In this document: in pieces, positions 9,950 through 22,765 of the stretch
How the letters are laid out: each line of letters begins with the position of its first letter
How positions within the stretch are numbered: position 1 is the stretch's first letter
Origin: Symsagittifera roscoffensis
Lineage: Eukaryota > Xenacoelomorpha > Acoela > Convolutidae
DNA length: 64,000 nucleotides
Assembly: GCF_963678635.1 (NCBI RefSeq)
Contig: NC_087064.1
Location: forward strand, 80,823,526-80,887,525
Direction of reading: 5' to 3'
Translations under genes and position numbers: made by a program
Notes under the pieces: model-generated
The model's database searches: none
Seen by the model: the letters and a program-made list of their open reading frames with translations, nothing else
Told to the model about the DNA's origin: nothing

Positions 9950-11679
9950 TAGGCTTAACCTTTGAATTAGTTCACAATAGGGGTGGCAATAGCTTACTAG
10001 GTACCAAAAGGATAACTAAAATAATTATATACTAAAACAAGTTAATATTTTTTCGGGAAAAAAAGTTTCTCGTGTAGTGGAAGATAAGTTGGCGTAATGT
10101 TTAGCGTTAATAGACTGATAGTTTAAGGGTGTATGTACGGTTTTGTATAGCAGTATATACAAAAAAGATGTTCTCGCTAAGCGATATTCTATTGTATTCT
10201 ACTGCAAAACAGTTCCTATAATAAGGTTCTAATTTAGGTTCTAAAATATTTTCGAACCAAAGGAACATTCTTCTCCAAAACAGATTTTTTGGGAGATTGT
10301 TTACATAGTTCACAAATTTTTGCAGCCCATCAGATTTGAGCATAGTACATGTAAGACTTAAGACTTAAGTTTTTCATTTATTTTTAGGGGGTATTAACGT
10401 AGTCTATGAAGGAGTAGATTGTTCACATGGGCTATATTTTTGATTTTGAATTCTATAAATTCAAAAGATACGAAAACACTTCGTTTCTTGATTGTAGGAA
10501 GGGGCGGATTTAGAGGGGGTTGTATTTTTCATATACCTTACCCTTTTGGTTGTAAGCAACCCTTTCGGTTGTAAATATTTTGAACTTTCTGCAAATTATG
10601 ATGTAATTTAAATATGAAAGAAAATTAGGTAACTTTTGAGTAGCAAAAAAAAGCACTGCTCAACAAAAAAGCAGAAAAATGGACCATGCTCAGACAGACT
10701 GGATAGTCTTTCATACATTTTTTTGCAAATTGCAGAAATCACAATAATTTTTATTTCTTCTTCTAATTATTATTATTATTTTTTGAGCTCTAAATCTTTC
10801 CGTCACACAATTTCGAGTAAAAAGACGCTATGTTTTTAAATTGAATTGCTTGATCGCTCAGCATTAAGCATAATGGGTGGAATACTTCGTTCCCAAGGAC
10901 CGAATGCGCAAAAAAACTCATCGGCAAACCACACGAAAAAAAAACGGTCTCTCAGCTATTGAACAATTTAAAGGGCCTTGGTTGGCTGAGAACTTTTTGC
11001 GCACTCTGTATTTTGCTCACAAAAATAGTCCGTAGTTTGATGGCCGAACTTAACAGCGGAACGCCTCCTTGTGCAGAACAAAATAATTGTTTGCAGGCAT
11101 ATTTACTAAATACGAAACTGCTATTGGGTGTTTGCATTCGTTTTTAGTAGTTTTTTTGAAACTTTTTGAATCGATTTTCACACTTGTTTTTGGCCGCTTG
11201 TTTGTTGATACAGAATGCTCAAGATAACTCTGATTTCTCAAAAAAGAGCTTAATTGTTCAGGTACGCATTCGTAGGTCCTAAAATGAAAAGTCAGTGCCA
11301 AGTTCAAGAATGAATCATTAAGTTTCAGAATGAAAAAGCAGTGGCATGAACTCCAAATCTTTTTACTTAGTCAAAAACAACTTCAGCCGACTCTCGGTTC
11401 AAAGTCACCGGCAGGGGCGGTGCCCGCGCATCACTGCTTTGCTTCGAGTATTATACTCTGTTGGCAAGCTAAAAACACGTTGGCGCTACTGAGGCGGTCA
11501 CTATTCTGCCGCTTGATTTTATGCTGCTTGAACAAAAAATATATATCTATTTGATTCTTTGGCTTAATTTTAGCCAATCAGAAATTACAAAGAGAAATTT
11601 TGGTTTTTATGCGACTGTTTTTTTTCTTTTTTTTTCCGAATTTTCTTTAAAAAAAATGAAATATTTATGCTTGGTGTGA
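9950..11679. other. No gene recognised; a fragment of a MITE-type terminus
   Basis: AGGGGCGGATTTAGAGGGGG at about 10501 is identical in its first ten bases to the terminal repeat of the hAT MITE at 63270, and is probably a stranded end. A CAGGGGCGGTGCCC piece occurs near 11413. There is a (ATT)n run near 10770. The rest is unassigned AT-rich DNA. Confidence 0.4.
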
Positions 11680-12108
11680 TTTTTTATAGTCAGTCAATTT
11701 TCGGCGATCAAAATAATAGTTTTTAACAAAAGAATTTGATGTCCCTTTGAAGACATCGACTCCTTGAAATGAATTGTAAAAAAATCTTTTTTACCTCCGA
11801 TCATTTTTTTTGCGACGTTTTGGGAGTTTGAAAATTGATCATTTGGCCATGCTCTGGACTAATTTATGCCGGCTTTGAAACTTTTATTCAATTATTTATG
11901 CGTGGCGAAATAACATGCAAAACAAAATTGAATTGAGGCTAGCTAATCGGTCGTATTAATTTCGTACGACTCAATTTTCCCATTTTTATTTTTGATATTG
12001 TCAAAAACTGATAGTTTTTCAATATTTCTTTTCCCTAAACCTATTTGATGTTGATTAAGGCGCAGTCGAAACGTTCAGGGTTGTGCCTTGTTATAAGAGC
12101 AGTCTTGT
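11680..12108 (+). mobile_element. Hairpin-ended element, copy 6
   Basis: Internal landmarks (CCGATCATTTTTTTTGCGACG, GAATTGAGGCTAGCTAATCGG) followed by GCAGTCGAAACGTTCAG, inner stem CAGGGT-TGT-GCCTTG with wobble pairs, and AGAGCAGTCTTGTT ending at 12108. Confidence 0.55.
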
Positions 12109-14194
12109 TTCGCATCTTATGAAGGTTAGAATTTATGGGAATTCAATTTTTTATTATTATTTGCACATGTGAAAAATTTGCTTAAATTGTAATACCAGGT
12201 AAAAGCCTGTCATATTTGATGCGTTTTGCACTTGGATGGTTCTTCTCTTCGACCGACCTCCAATTGCCAATTAGTTTGATTCAATTCAATTTGGAAGTGT
12301 TCCGGGGCCGTATTTCTTGCTGCCTACGCGTTACAAGAAATTGAATGGAAATATAATACTCAATTATTGTCCCAAATAGCCCAAAATTCAAAACTTAGTT
12401 CAATTAGCTTTACTCCACAATTTTTAGATGATACTAAAAGTCATTGATTCTAAAACACCACAAAAATTGGTATTTAAGTGGTATAATTGACTGGAGATCA
12501 TTGACTGGAGATCAAAACAACACCAATTTTATCTGGATCATTTTAGATATTAAAAACTAGGTAATGATCCGAATAAAAGCATAAAACTGATCATGAAAGT
12601 TAGGCTTCAAAATGGTCAAGTGTTAGGAAAACATCGTTCTGACGAACTGCTTAATTCAGACGCTTGCATTTTTTCTTTAAAAAATTTTCTCGCAAAATGT
12701 TTCTTTGAAATTCAGTTTTTGTTGCTGTTTTTTAGTTTTAAAAGTTCCAGATGTTTGCTGCGTACCCAAAAAATTGCATTTTTTATAGTACTGTAATGAC
12801 GCTTGAATCACGAATGAAATATTGGGTTTTTGCTGTTATCCGTCACAGAATTTTTTCTGGTTATTTTTATAAGCTATCAGACTTGTTTTTTAAAATATAC
12901 CAAGCACCAAATTGGTCATAAAACGACCCAAAAGTTGAATGCAGTATTATATATCAGTTAAAGCCCTACGAAAAAAATAAAAGACGAAGAAAAACAACGC
13001 AATTGTGAACATGGAGGACAAAAACTGAAACAATTATAATTTTTCTGCCTGAAATCTGACTTAGTAAGTCTTATGCATCTGGTTTAATTCATCTGAAATC
13101 ATTTCGTAGAATCAATTTTTAGAAAGTCAAGGCCTCCAGATTACAGCTCGCTCAACATGTTGAATATTTTTTCTTTTTCCCAAAATGTCGTTTTATTTGC
13201 ATACTTTTTACATATTTAACGTTCCATGTTTAACGTATACTTTTAATGCTATTAAACATCTACTTCAAAACAAATCTCAATCTGTTTGGTTGCTAAGTCG
13301 TAAACCGATGAACACCGCAAACGGCATATGAAAAAAAAATGAGAAAAAATGGGTGAAAATGCAATTTAGAGCTCCCTACTTCAGATATGCAACCACTAAC
13401 ATAATTTTTTATTTCACTCTCTTAGCCTGATTATTTTCAGCACTCATGTGTTTGCTATTTTTAGTGAGCCGATTAGATAGTATTCCGTCAAAATCCACAG
13501 GCTACGCGATGCAGTGCTATCAAAGTTGCCGCTTTTTATAAATTTCAATTGATTTTTTTTATTATAAGTCTTGTGGATGCAAAACCATGTGAGAAGTTTT
13601 CAAAATTAAAAACAGGCTTATCAATTTAAATTGTTTCCGTTCTTAGCACAATTCTAATTTGTTTTTTCTTCTTTTTAAATAGAAACTAATTTTCATGCTC
13701 ATCTTGATGTCCGAATTTTTATTGCTAATAAAATCGCTTGATTTTTAGTTGCCCCAAAAGCTCATCTTTTCAACTTCTTGGTCGCATCTTTCTTTTCAAA
13801 CACAAAATCACAGAACCATACGTATCGTAATCAGCACTAAACTTAACGGTATCAAAAAAACTTTTATGGCGCAGGCTCAGTTTGTCATCTCAAGCTGAAA
13901 TTCAATTGCGTCTTATTTAAGGCAACAAGGCAACGCCATGTTTAGGGTACTTCATAGGGTGAAATAAATTGAATCAGCTATAATGGTTCATATGAGACTA
14001 GTTCATTGTTGTAAATTTTTAATAAAACAAAAGTAACTCATTGGTCTTTATGTTCTTGAGGTGCTTTGTTTGCAATCAGCTTCGTTTTTCACGCCATCAT
14101 CAAAGAAGCTTTTTTCACTCAATCCACGTTCCGAATCAAACTCTTATTTGTTTCAATTCCAGACGTTTTAAGGAAATCTGTTGCTGAAGAGTAA
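12109..14194. other. No gene recognised
   Basis: AT-rich DNA. One open frame (12593-12796) shows no motif. Near 12250-12350 there is a short inverted remnant of hairpin-family sequence (AATTCAATTTGGAA). Confidence 0.4.
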
Positions 14195-14640
14195 ACAAGA
14201 CTGCTCGTATATCAAGGCGAAACCCTGAAACTTCCGACTGCACTATTGGGCCACTTTAACAGTTTTTTTGGTTGAAAAATTGATAACATAATCCAAAAAA
14301 CAGAAAAAAAAAGTATTTTTTTCGTTTTTTTTTTAAATTAATACCCCACACGTTATTGTAATTTGTAAAGGGATGTATCAGCCCGCGTGTTATAAGAACG
14401 CAATATTTTGCGCGTTAATTATCCCAAATTGGGTAAATTAGCCATTTTCAAACCCGATAACTTCACAAAAAATGATCACAGGTAAAATTTATAAATTTGA
14501 GCTCAGAAAATCAACATCTTTCAGATGTTATAAAAAATTCCCTCAAAGTGCTAAGTTAAAAAGTCGAAAAGTGACTGATTAAAAAAAGCACCCCAAGTTT
14601 AAATATTCCGCACTTTCTTCGAAAGTCTGGAGCAACAACA
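14195..14640 (-). mobile_element. Hairpin-ended element, copy 7
   Basis: Reverse orientation. ACAAGACTGCTCGTATATCA opens it (3' end). The inner stem reads CAGGGT..GCCTTG on the minus strand, with two G-T pairs. The internal TGATCACAGGTAAAAT and GCGCGTTAATTATCCCAAAT landmarks follow. A TTTCTTCGAAAGTC hairpin near 14620 marks the 5' end. Confidence 0.6.
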
Positions 14641-15138
14641 AAAAAAAAACATCTGCGGCATCGCAAATTGAAGAAATGGTAAAAGGAGTAAACAGAGGTA
14701 AGGTTTCACAGTCAAAATTGAGAATTTTAATCGGGAGATCCACAAAAGAGGTTAAGGCAATAAATATTTCAGATTAAGCCGATCGATTTTTTTTTGCTCT
14801 CAAACGGCCATTAATATTTTCTTTGACTTGCAAATGTTGCAGATGAAAAGCAATGGACAACTAATGGACTAATGGACAAATAGTGAGTAAAGGCTATAAA
14901 AAGACGGTTTGGCTATTAAAAATTAAAATTAAAAGCGCCAAGGTATTTTTCATCATCAAAAATGAATGAGAGATTTTTGCGTTGCTTAATTGAGTTTCAT
15001 AAATAAGCGTCATAATTCTTCGAGGATTTTTAGATCATATTTTATTTAAATGTTTGCAACTATATGTGCGTCTATAGTGCTATGACCGTTAATGCGTTTG
15101 TACTAAATCTGGCTCGCAGGTACTTCTATGCATTTTGC

Positions 15139-15341
15139 GGATCAAGTTAACATCCCCCCCCCCCCCCCCCAAAAGTTAAGATAACCCCAGCGTTCATTTT
15201 AATTTAAATCTACTTAGCGCTGCATGTTAAATTATCTATTCCTCTATTGGCTGATAATTTGAGCTCAGAACCAAGTTAACATCCTCCCCCCTAAACGGAT
15301 TGGGGGGGGGGGGGGGGGGGGGGAGGATGTTAACTTGGTCC
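15139..15341. mobile_element. Poly-C/poly-G foldback element with 8-bp TSD-like flanks
   Basis: Left end GGATCAAGTTAACATCC followed by a C run; right end a G run, then AGGATGTTAACTTGGTCC, so the termini are inverted repeats (GGA[T/C]CAAGTTAACATCC). The flanks are CATTTTGC (15131-15138) and TATTTTGC (15342-15349), seven of eight bases matching, as expected of an hAT-like 8-bp duplication. Inside, a second perfect 22-bp palindrome arm (15270-15291 with 15318-15339) makes the right half a hairpin. No coding sequence. Confidence 0.55.
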
Positions 15342-15349
15342 TATTTTGC

Positions 15350-16026
15350 AACGCAACCTAACTATCCTCAGTTTCTCACTTAGACCTGATGATTATTGGT
15401 TGGATCCTAAACTGACAGCAGAATATCAGACCATGTTTGTTTTAGACAAGTATTTACAGAAGAACAGTCTATTAGGAATTAGAGATCAATTCCAAATACT
15501 GCGTGTCAGTTTTTTCAAGTGCTGCTTCCGCTCACTTCGCAAGCAGACTTGAAAATAAGAGCTAGAAACTAAACGAATTAAACCCCACAAAATGTCAGAA
15601 TGATACTATTCGGTATTTGCGTCTAATAACTCTTTTTTGATCGAGTGTTTTCTAAGCCGGGACAACTCGTAATAATTCAAAGGCAACTCTTATTTTTTTT
15701 TTCTGCTTTTTATAGTTATGAGCTATCAGAGATTCGAGTATTATGATCATCTATTAAAATAACCCAGGTGTCAAATTGGACTATTTAACAGATAAGCCAC
15801 CTAAAAAGAAATCATTGTTCTATATCAGTCGAAACCTTCAGACGTCTATTTGAGAGACACGATCTCTGGAGAAAAAAAACAACTGCATAAAGTTTACAAT
15901 AGTTAAATTCGACTTGCTCTTGTAGCATAAGACAAGCCATCTGCATTTGGTTAATTTATTTAGAATTCTTTTTTAGAATCAATTTTCAGACGACGCGAGT
16001 CATCAAACTATAGCGTTCACATACTC
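15350..16026. other. No gene recognised
   Basis: One 68-codon open frame lies at 15346-15552 but has no motif and starts inside the flank of the foldback element. The rest has stops in all frames. Confidence 0.4.
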
Positions 16027-16590
16027 AACAAGACTGCTCGTATCAAGGCGAAGCTCTGAATGTTCCGACTGCCTTTTAAAGTCTATGAAGCAGTAATAAC
16101 ATGAAAAAATTAAATGTAAAAAAAAAAGAAAATAAAATGAAAAAATTTTTGTAAAAAAAATTTGAGATTTTTTGTGAAAATTATCCCCCCACACGCCATA
16201 TAAAGTACAAAGTGATACATTTCGCTTCTAATAACAAATCAATTATGGCAAATAAGCTTCTTTCAACCAATTTGGTACAATTTCAAAGACGAATTAAATC
16301 TCCGCTTACGCGTTAATAGCGCGAATTATATCGCGCGTTAATTGTCCTAAATTGGCCAAAATGGCAATCTTTAAACCCCCATAACTTTATAAAATGATCA
16401 CAGAAGAAATATCAGGTATATTTTCAAATTTCAGCTCAAGGCAAAAATATTTTTTGAATGGTATCAAAAAATTTCGTCAAAAATGGCTAGTTAAAAAGTC
16501 GAAATTTGTCTGAAGAAAAAAAAACCCAACCCGAGCACCCGAGCACAAATATTCCGTTACTTTCGTATCGAAAGTCGGAACAATAATATT
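16027..16590 (-). mobile_element. Hairpin-ended element, copy 8 (near full length)
   Basis: Reverse orientation. AACAAGACTGCTCG (3' end) and CCGACTGCCTTTTAAAGTCT come first, with the outer-stem partner GCAGTAATAA following. The internal GCGCGTTAATTGTCC block and TGATCACAG come next. The 5' hairpin CGTTACTTTCGTATCGAAAGTCGG is at about 16554-16577. Confidence 0.7.
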
Positions 16591-16699
16591 TTTTAACTCT
16601 TTTTGGCTTTTCAATTTTTAGTTCTCACTGGCGAGAAGAAAGGGACAAATTGCGTATGCTTAAGGTGTTTATTATCTCGACAAATTTCGATACCCCAAT

Positions 16700-16865
16700 G
16701 AACATTTTTACAAACATGTTTAACTATCTAAAAGGCATTGATATCTTGAACTCAAATTTATAATGAAAAATGAAATTTTGCCTCTGATTACTTTTCCTGA
16801 AGTTATGGAGGTTCACACTTGAGAGCTTTTTCAGCAATTTTAATTAATTATTGCGCGCTAAATTT
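16700..16865 (+). mobile_element. Hairpin-ended element, internal fragment
   Basis: Only the middle part is present: TTGAACTCAAATTTATAATG, then CTCTGATTACTTTTCCTGAA and TTGCGCGC. Both ends are missing. Confidence 0.45.
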
Positions 16866-16929
16866 CCAGTATTAATATCCAAGTTGTGTGTACTTGAGGT
16901 TTAATATGTGTGACGGGGACAATTTTTGA

Positions 16930-19900
16930 AAAGAAACTTTTAAAGACTTCAAAGCTTTTTGACGTTTTCTCAACATTATTGCTCCGACTTTCGTAACAAA
17001 AGTAACGGAAAATTTGTGCTCGGGGGGGCTTTTTTTCTTCGGACAAATTACGACTAGCCTACTTTGACGGAATTTTTTGATATCATTCGAAAACTGTAGC
17101 TGTCCTGAGTCTAAATTCGAAAAGATATTTCACTTGTGATCATTTTTCGTAAAGTTATGGGGGTTTAAAGATTGCCATTTCCGCCAATTTTGGAAAATTA
17201 ACGCGCAATATCTTTCGCGCTTTAAACGCGTAAGCGGAGATTTAATCCGTCTCAGAAATCGTTCCAAATTGGCTCAAGGAAGCTTATATGCCATAATTGA
17301 TTTGTTAATAGGAGCAAAATCTATCACTAGCATTTGGTTACGTTTTTGCCAGTGATTCCTACTGAATATGGCGTGTGGGGGGATGTTTTTAGAAAAAAAT
17401 TCATCAAAAAAATTGATTTTTATTTTATTGCATTTATTTTTTTAATGTTATTACTGCTCCATAAACCTTAAAAGGCAGTCGAAATATTCAGGGCTTTGCC
17501 CTGATACGAGCAATCTTGTTGATCTTTCAAGTCAGATTTTTAAATAAAACACGCATACGATTAAAAAAAACGGTTAAAAAATTCGGACCCTTACCCTGAC
17601 GCTAAGAGTCTTGTTTAGAACTACAAGTCTTGCAGACAGGAGCATTCAAAAATGAGCCCAGGCTTATCAGTTTAAATTGTTTCTGCTCATTGAAACTAAT
17701 CTTGCTAATACAAAATTTCCCCTCAATTTAAAGCTAATTTTGGTGTCCGTTTTGATGTTCCAAATCTTTTTGCCCCAAATTCTGAAGACAAAGTCGAACA
17801 TCGTTGGGGTCGGTTCAGTGCGGTCGGTTTTTTCTTCGGCCAAGTTTGCTTCTCAACTAGCCTTTCTTGATGGACATTTTATGTCATCTGAGAAGTATTG
17901 ATTAAGTGAGCTCATATTTAAAAAAAGTGTTTATATTAGTAGTGATTGCGAGGTTACGGAGATTTTAAAGTTGCGTATTTGACCATTTTTTTATAAACAT
18001 TAACGCGCGATTACTTCCGTGCTGTTAACGCGTACGCAGAAACTCAATCCGGCTCAGAATGCAGTCAAGTTTTATATGAGGCAAGGTGTGTGGGTTTTTT
18101 TAGCATCACTTTGTGCTTTTCAATTTTTGAAAAAACATTTGGGGACTGTTTTCAATAAAAAATCTGGGAAAATGTTCAGTATAAATGTATGTTTTTTGAT
18201 TCACCAATTTAAACTTAGATACTTTATGGACATTAACGTTAACGAGGGCTTTGCACTGATATGAGCAGTCTTTTTCTAGCCAAAATGTTTATTTCTAGCT
18301 TCGCCAAAAACTCATTTTAAATTTTTCTAATCATCAACAATGCTGCTAAGCGAACAATATCGGAATAAACTTTGGGAAACACTTTGGGAAAAGAAATTTT
18401 TAAAGACTTCAAACCTTTTTGACGTTTTCTTAACATTATTGCTCCGACTTTCGTAACAAAAGTAACGGAAAATTTGTGCTCGGGGTGGGCTTTTTTTTCT
18501 TCGGACAAATTACGACTAGCCTATTTTGACGGAATTTTTTGATATCATTCAAAAACTGTAGCTGTCCTGAGTCTAAATTCGAAAAGATATTTTACCTGTG
18601 ATCATTTTTCGTAAAGTTATGGGGGTTTAAAGATTGCCATTTCCGCCAATTTTGGAAAATTAACGCGCAATATCTTTCGTGCTTTAAACGCGTAAGCGGA
18701 GATTTAATCCGTCTCAGAAATCGTTCCAAATTGGCTCAAGGAAGCTTATATGCCATAATTGATTTGATAATAGGAGCAAAATCTATCACTAGCATTTGGT
18801 TACGTTTTTGCCAGTGATTCCTACTTAATATGGCGTGTGGGGGGATGTTTTTAGAAAAAATTTCATTAAAAAAAATTGATTTTTATTTTATTGCATTTAT
18901 TTTTTTAATGTTATTACTGCTCCATAAACCTTAAAAGGCAGTCAAAATATTCAGGGCTTTGCCCTGATACGAGCAATCTTGTTGATCTTTCAAGTCAGAT
19001 TTTTAAATAAAACACGCATACGATTAAAAAAACGGTTAAAAAATTCGGACCCTTACCCTGACGCTAAGAGTCTTGTTTAGAACTACAAGTCTTGCAGACA
19101 GGAGCATTCAAAAATGAGCCCAGGCTTATCAGTTTAAATTGTTTCTGCTCATTGAAACTAATCTTGCTAATACAAAATTTCCCCTCAATTTAAAGCTAAT
19201 TTTGGTGTCCGTTTTGATGTTCCAAATCTTTTTGCCCCAAATTCTGAAGACAAAGTCGAACATCGTTGGGGTCGGTTCAGTGCGGTCGGTTTTTTCTTCG
19301 GCCAAGTTTGCTTCTCAACTAGCCTTTCTTGATGGACATTTTATGTCATCTGAGAAGTATCGATTAAGTGAGCTCATATTTTAAAAAAATGTTTATATTA
19401 GTAGTGATTGCGAGGTTACGGAGATTTTAAAGTTGCCTATTTGACCATTTTTTTATAAACATTAACGCGCAATTACTTCCGTGCTATTAACGCGTACGCA
19501 GAAACTCAATCCGGCTCAGAATGCAGTCAAGTTTTATATGAGGCAAGGTGTGTGGGTTTTTTTAGCATCACTTTGTGCTTTTCAAATTTTGAAAAAACAT
19601 TTGGGGACTGTTTTCAATAAAAATTCTGGGAAAATGTTCAGTATAAATGTATGTTTTCTGATTCACCAATTTAAACTTAGATACTTTATGGACATTAACG
19701 TTAACGAGGGCTTTGCACTGATATGAGCAGTCTTTTTCTAGCCAAAATGTTTATTTCTAGCTTCGCCAAAAACTCATTTTAAATTTTTCTAATCATCAAC
19801 AATGCTGCTAAGCGAACAATATCGGAATAAACTTTGGGAAACACTTTGGGAAAAGAAACTTTTAAAGACTTCAAACCTTTTTGACGTTTTCTTAACATTA

Positions 19901-22765
19901 TTGCTCCGACTTTCGTAACAAAAGTAACGGAAAATTTGTGCTCGGGGTGGGCTTTTTTTTCTTCGGACAAATTACGACTAGCCTATTTTGACGGAATTTT
20001 TTGATATCATTCAAAAACTGTAGCTGTCCTGAGTCTAAATTCGAAAAGATATTTTACCTGTGATCATTTTTCGTAAAGTTATGGGGGTTTAAAGATTGCC
20101 ATTTCCGCCAATTTTGGAAAATTAACGCGCAATATCTTTCGTGCTTTAAACGCGTAAGCGGAGATTTAATCCGTCTCAGAAATCGTTCCAAATTGGCTCA
20201 AGGAAGCTTATATGCCATAATTGATTTGATAATAGGAGCAAAATCTATCACTAGCATTTGGTTACGTTTTTGCCAGTGATTCCTACTTAATATGGCGTGT
20301 GGGGGGATGTTTTTAGAAAAAATTTCATTAAAAAAAATTGATTTTTATTTTATTGCATTTATTTTTTTAATGTTATTACTGCTCCATAAACCTTAAAAGG
20401 CAGTCGAAATATTCAGGGCTTTGCCCTGATACGAGCAATCTTGTTGATCTTTCAAGTCAGATTTTTAAATAAAACACGCATACGATTAAAAAAAACGGTT
20501 AAAAAATTCGGACCCTTACCCTGACGCTAAGAGTCTTGTTTAGAACTACAAGTCTTGCAGACAGGAGCATTCAAAAATGAGCCCAGGCTTATCAGTTTAA
20601 ATTGTTTCTGCTCATTGAAACTAATCTTGCTAATACAAAATTTCCCCTCAATTTAAAGCTAATTTTGGTGTCCGTTTTGATGTTCCAAATCTTTTTGCCC
20701 CAAATTCTGAAGACAAAGTCGAACATCGTTGGGGTCGGTTCAGTGCGGTCGGTTTTTTCTTCGGCCAAGTTTGCTTCTCAACTAGCCTTTCTTGATGGAC
20801 ATTTTATGTCATTTGAGAAGTATCGATTAAGTGAGCTCATATTTAAAAAAAATGTTTATATTAGTAGTGATTGCGAGGTTACGGAGATTTTAAAGTTGCC
20901 TATTTGACCATTTTTTTTATAAACATTAACGCGCAATTACTTCCGTGCTATTAACGCGTACGCAGAAACTCAATCCGGCTCAGAATGCATTCAAGTTTTA
21001 TATGAGGCAAGGTGTGTGGGTTTTTTTAGCATCACTTTGTGCTTTTCAAATTTTGAAAAAACATTTGGGGACTGTTTTCAATAAAAATTCTGGGAAAATG
21101 TTCAGTATAAATGTATGTTTTTTGATTCACCAATTTAAACTTAGATACTTTATGGACATTAACGTTAACGAGGGCTTTGCACTGATATGAGCAGTCTTTT
21201 TCTAGCCAAAATGTTTATTTCTAGCTTCGCCAAAAACTCATTTTAAATTTTTCTAATCATCAACAATGCTGCTAAGCGAACAATATCGGAATAAACTTTG
21301 GGAAACACTTTGGGAAAAGAAACTTTTAAAGACTTCAAACCTTTTTGACGTTTTCTTAACATTATTGCTCCGACTTTCGTAACAAAAGTAACGGAAAATT
21401 TGTGCTCGGGATGGGCTTTTTTTTCTTCGGACAAATTACGACTAGCCTATTTTGACGGAATTTTTTGATATCATTCAAAAATTGTAGCTGTCCTGAGTCT
21501 AAATTCGAAAAGATATTTTACCTGTGATCATTTTTCGTACAGTTATGGGGGTTTAAAGATTGCCATTTCCGCCAATTTTGGAAAATTAACGCGCAATATC
21601 TTTCGTGCTTTAAACGCGTAAGCGGAGATTTAATCCGTCTCAGAAATCGTTCCAAATTGGCTCAAGGAAGCTTATATGCCATAATTGATTTGATAATAGG
21701 AGCAAAATCTATCACTAGCATTTGGTTACGTTTTTGCCAGTGATTCCTACTTAATATGGCGTGTGGGGGGATGTTTTTAGAAAAAATTTCATTAAAAAAA
21801 ATTGATTTTTATTTTATTGCATTTATTTTTTTAATGTTATTACTGCTCCATAAACCTTAAAAGGCAGTCGAAATATTCAGGGCTTTGCCCTGATACGAGC
21901 AATCTTGTTGATCTTTCAAGTCAGATTTTTAAATAAAACACGCATATGATTAAAAAAACGGTTAAAAAATTCGGACCCTTACCCTGACGCTAAGAGTCTT
22001 GTTTAGAACTACAAGTCTTGCAGACAGGAGCATTCAAAAATGAGCCCAGGCTTATCAGTTTAAATTGTTTCTGCTCATTGAAACTAATCTTGCTAATACA
22101 AAATTTCCCCTCAATTTAAAGCTAATTTTGGTGTCCGTTTTGATGTTCCAAATCTTTTTGCCCCAAATTCTGAAGACAAAGTCGAACATCGTTGGGGTCG
22201 GTTCAGTGCGGTCGGTTTTTTCTTCGGCCAAGTTTGCTTCTCAACTAGCCTTTCTTGATGGACATTTTATGTCATCTGAGAAGTATCGATTAAGTGAGCT
22301 CATATTTAAAAAAAATGTTTATATTAGTAGTGATTGCGAGGTTACGGAGATTTTAAAGTTGCCTATTTGACCATTTTTTTTATAAACATTAACGCGCAAT
22401 TACTTCCGTGCTATTAACGCGTACGCAGAAACTCAATCCGGCTCAGAATGCAGTCAAGTTTTATATGAGGCAAGGTGTGTGGGTTTTTTTAGCATCACTT
22501 TGTGCTTTTCAAATTTTGAAAAAACATTTGGGGACTGTTTTCAATAAAAAATCTGGGAAAATGTTCAGTATAAATGTATGTTTTTTGATTCACCAATTTA
22601 AACTTAGATACTTTATGGACATTAACGTTAACGAGGGCTTTGCACTGTTATGAGCAGTCTTTTTCTAGCCAAAATGTTTATTTCTAGCTTCGCCAACAAC
22701 TCGTTTTAAATTTTTCTAATCATCAACAATGCTGCTAAGCGAACAATATCGGAATAAACTTTGGG
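16930..22765 (+). repeat. Tandem array: four ~1463-bp units made of hairpin-element dimers
   Basis: The same sequence recurs with spacings of 1462, 1463 and 1463 bp (for example the TTTCTGCTCATTGAAACT block at 17677, 19139, 20602 and 22065). Total length is 3.99 units. Each unit has module A, with ends of the hairpin family (5' GCTCCGACTTTCGTAAC, 3' CAGGGC-TTT-GCCCTG followed by ACGAGCAATCTTGTT at 17475-17520, 18938-18983, 20400-20445 and 21863-21908), and a diverged module B. Module B ends GAGGGCTTTGCACTGATATG, AGCAGTC near 18275, 19735, 21200 and 22660. Units 2-4 are almost identical by eye. The first copy is the most different, and the last ends abruptly at GGAAACACT|CAAG. Open frames of 63-101 codons repeat with the unit and are not regarded as genes. 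Confidence 0.85.

Noticed and set aside
17677-22653. Repeated open frames of 63-101 codons in the 1463-bp array
   Set aside because: They recur only because the DNA unit repeats, show no domain, and lie in sequence shared with non-coding hairpin elements.
16930-22765. CRISPR array or hammerhead ribozyme satellite
   Set aside because: Units are 1.46 kb without short direct repeats and spacers, and no CTGATGA..GAAA hammerhead core is seen.
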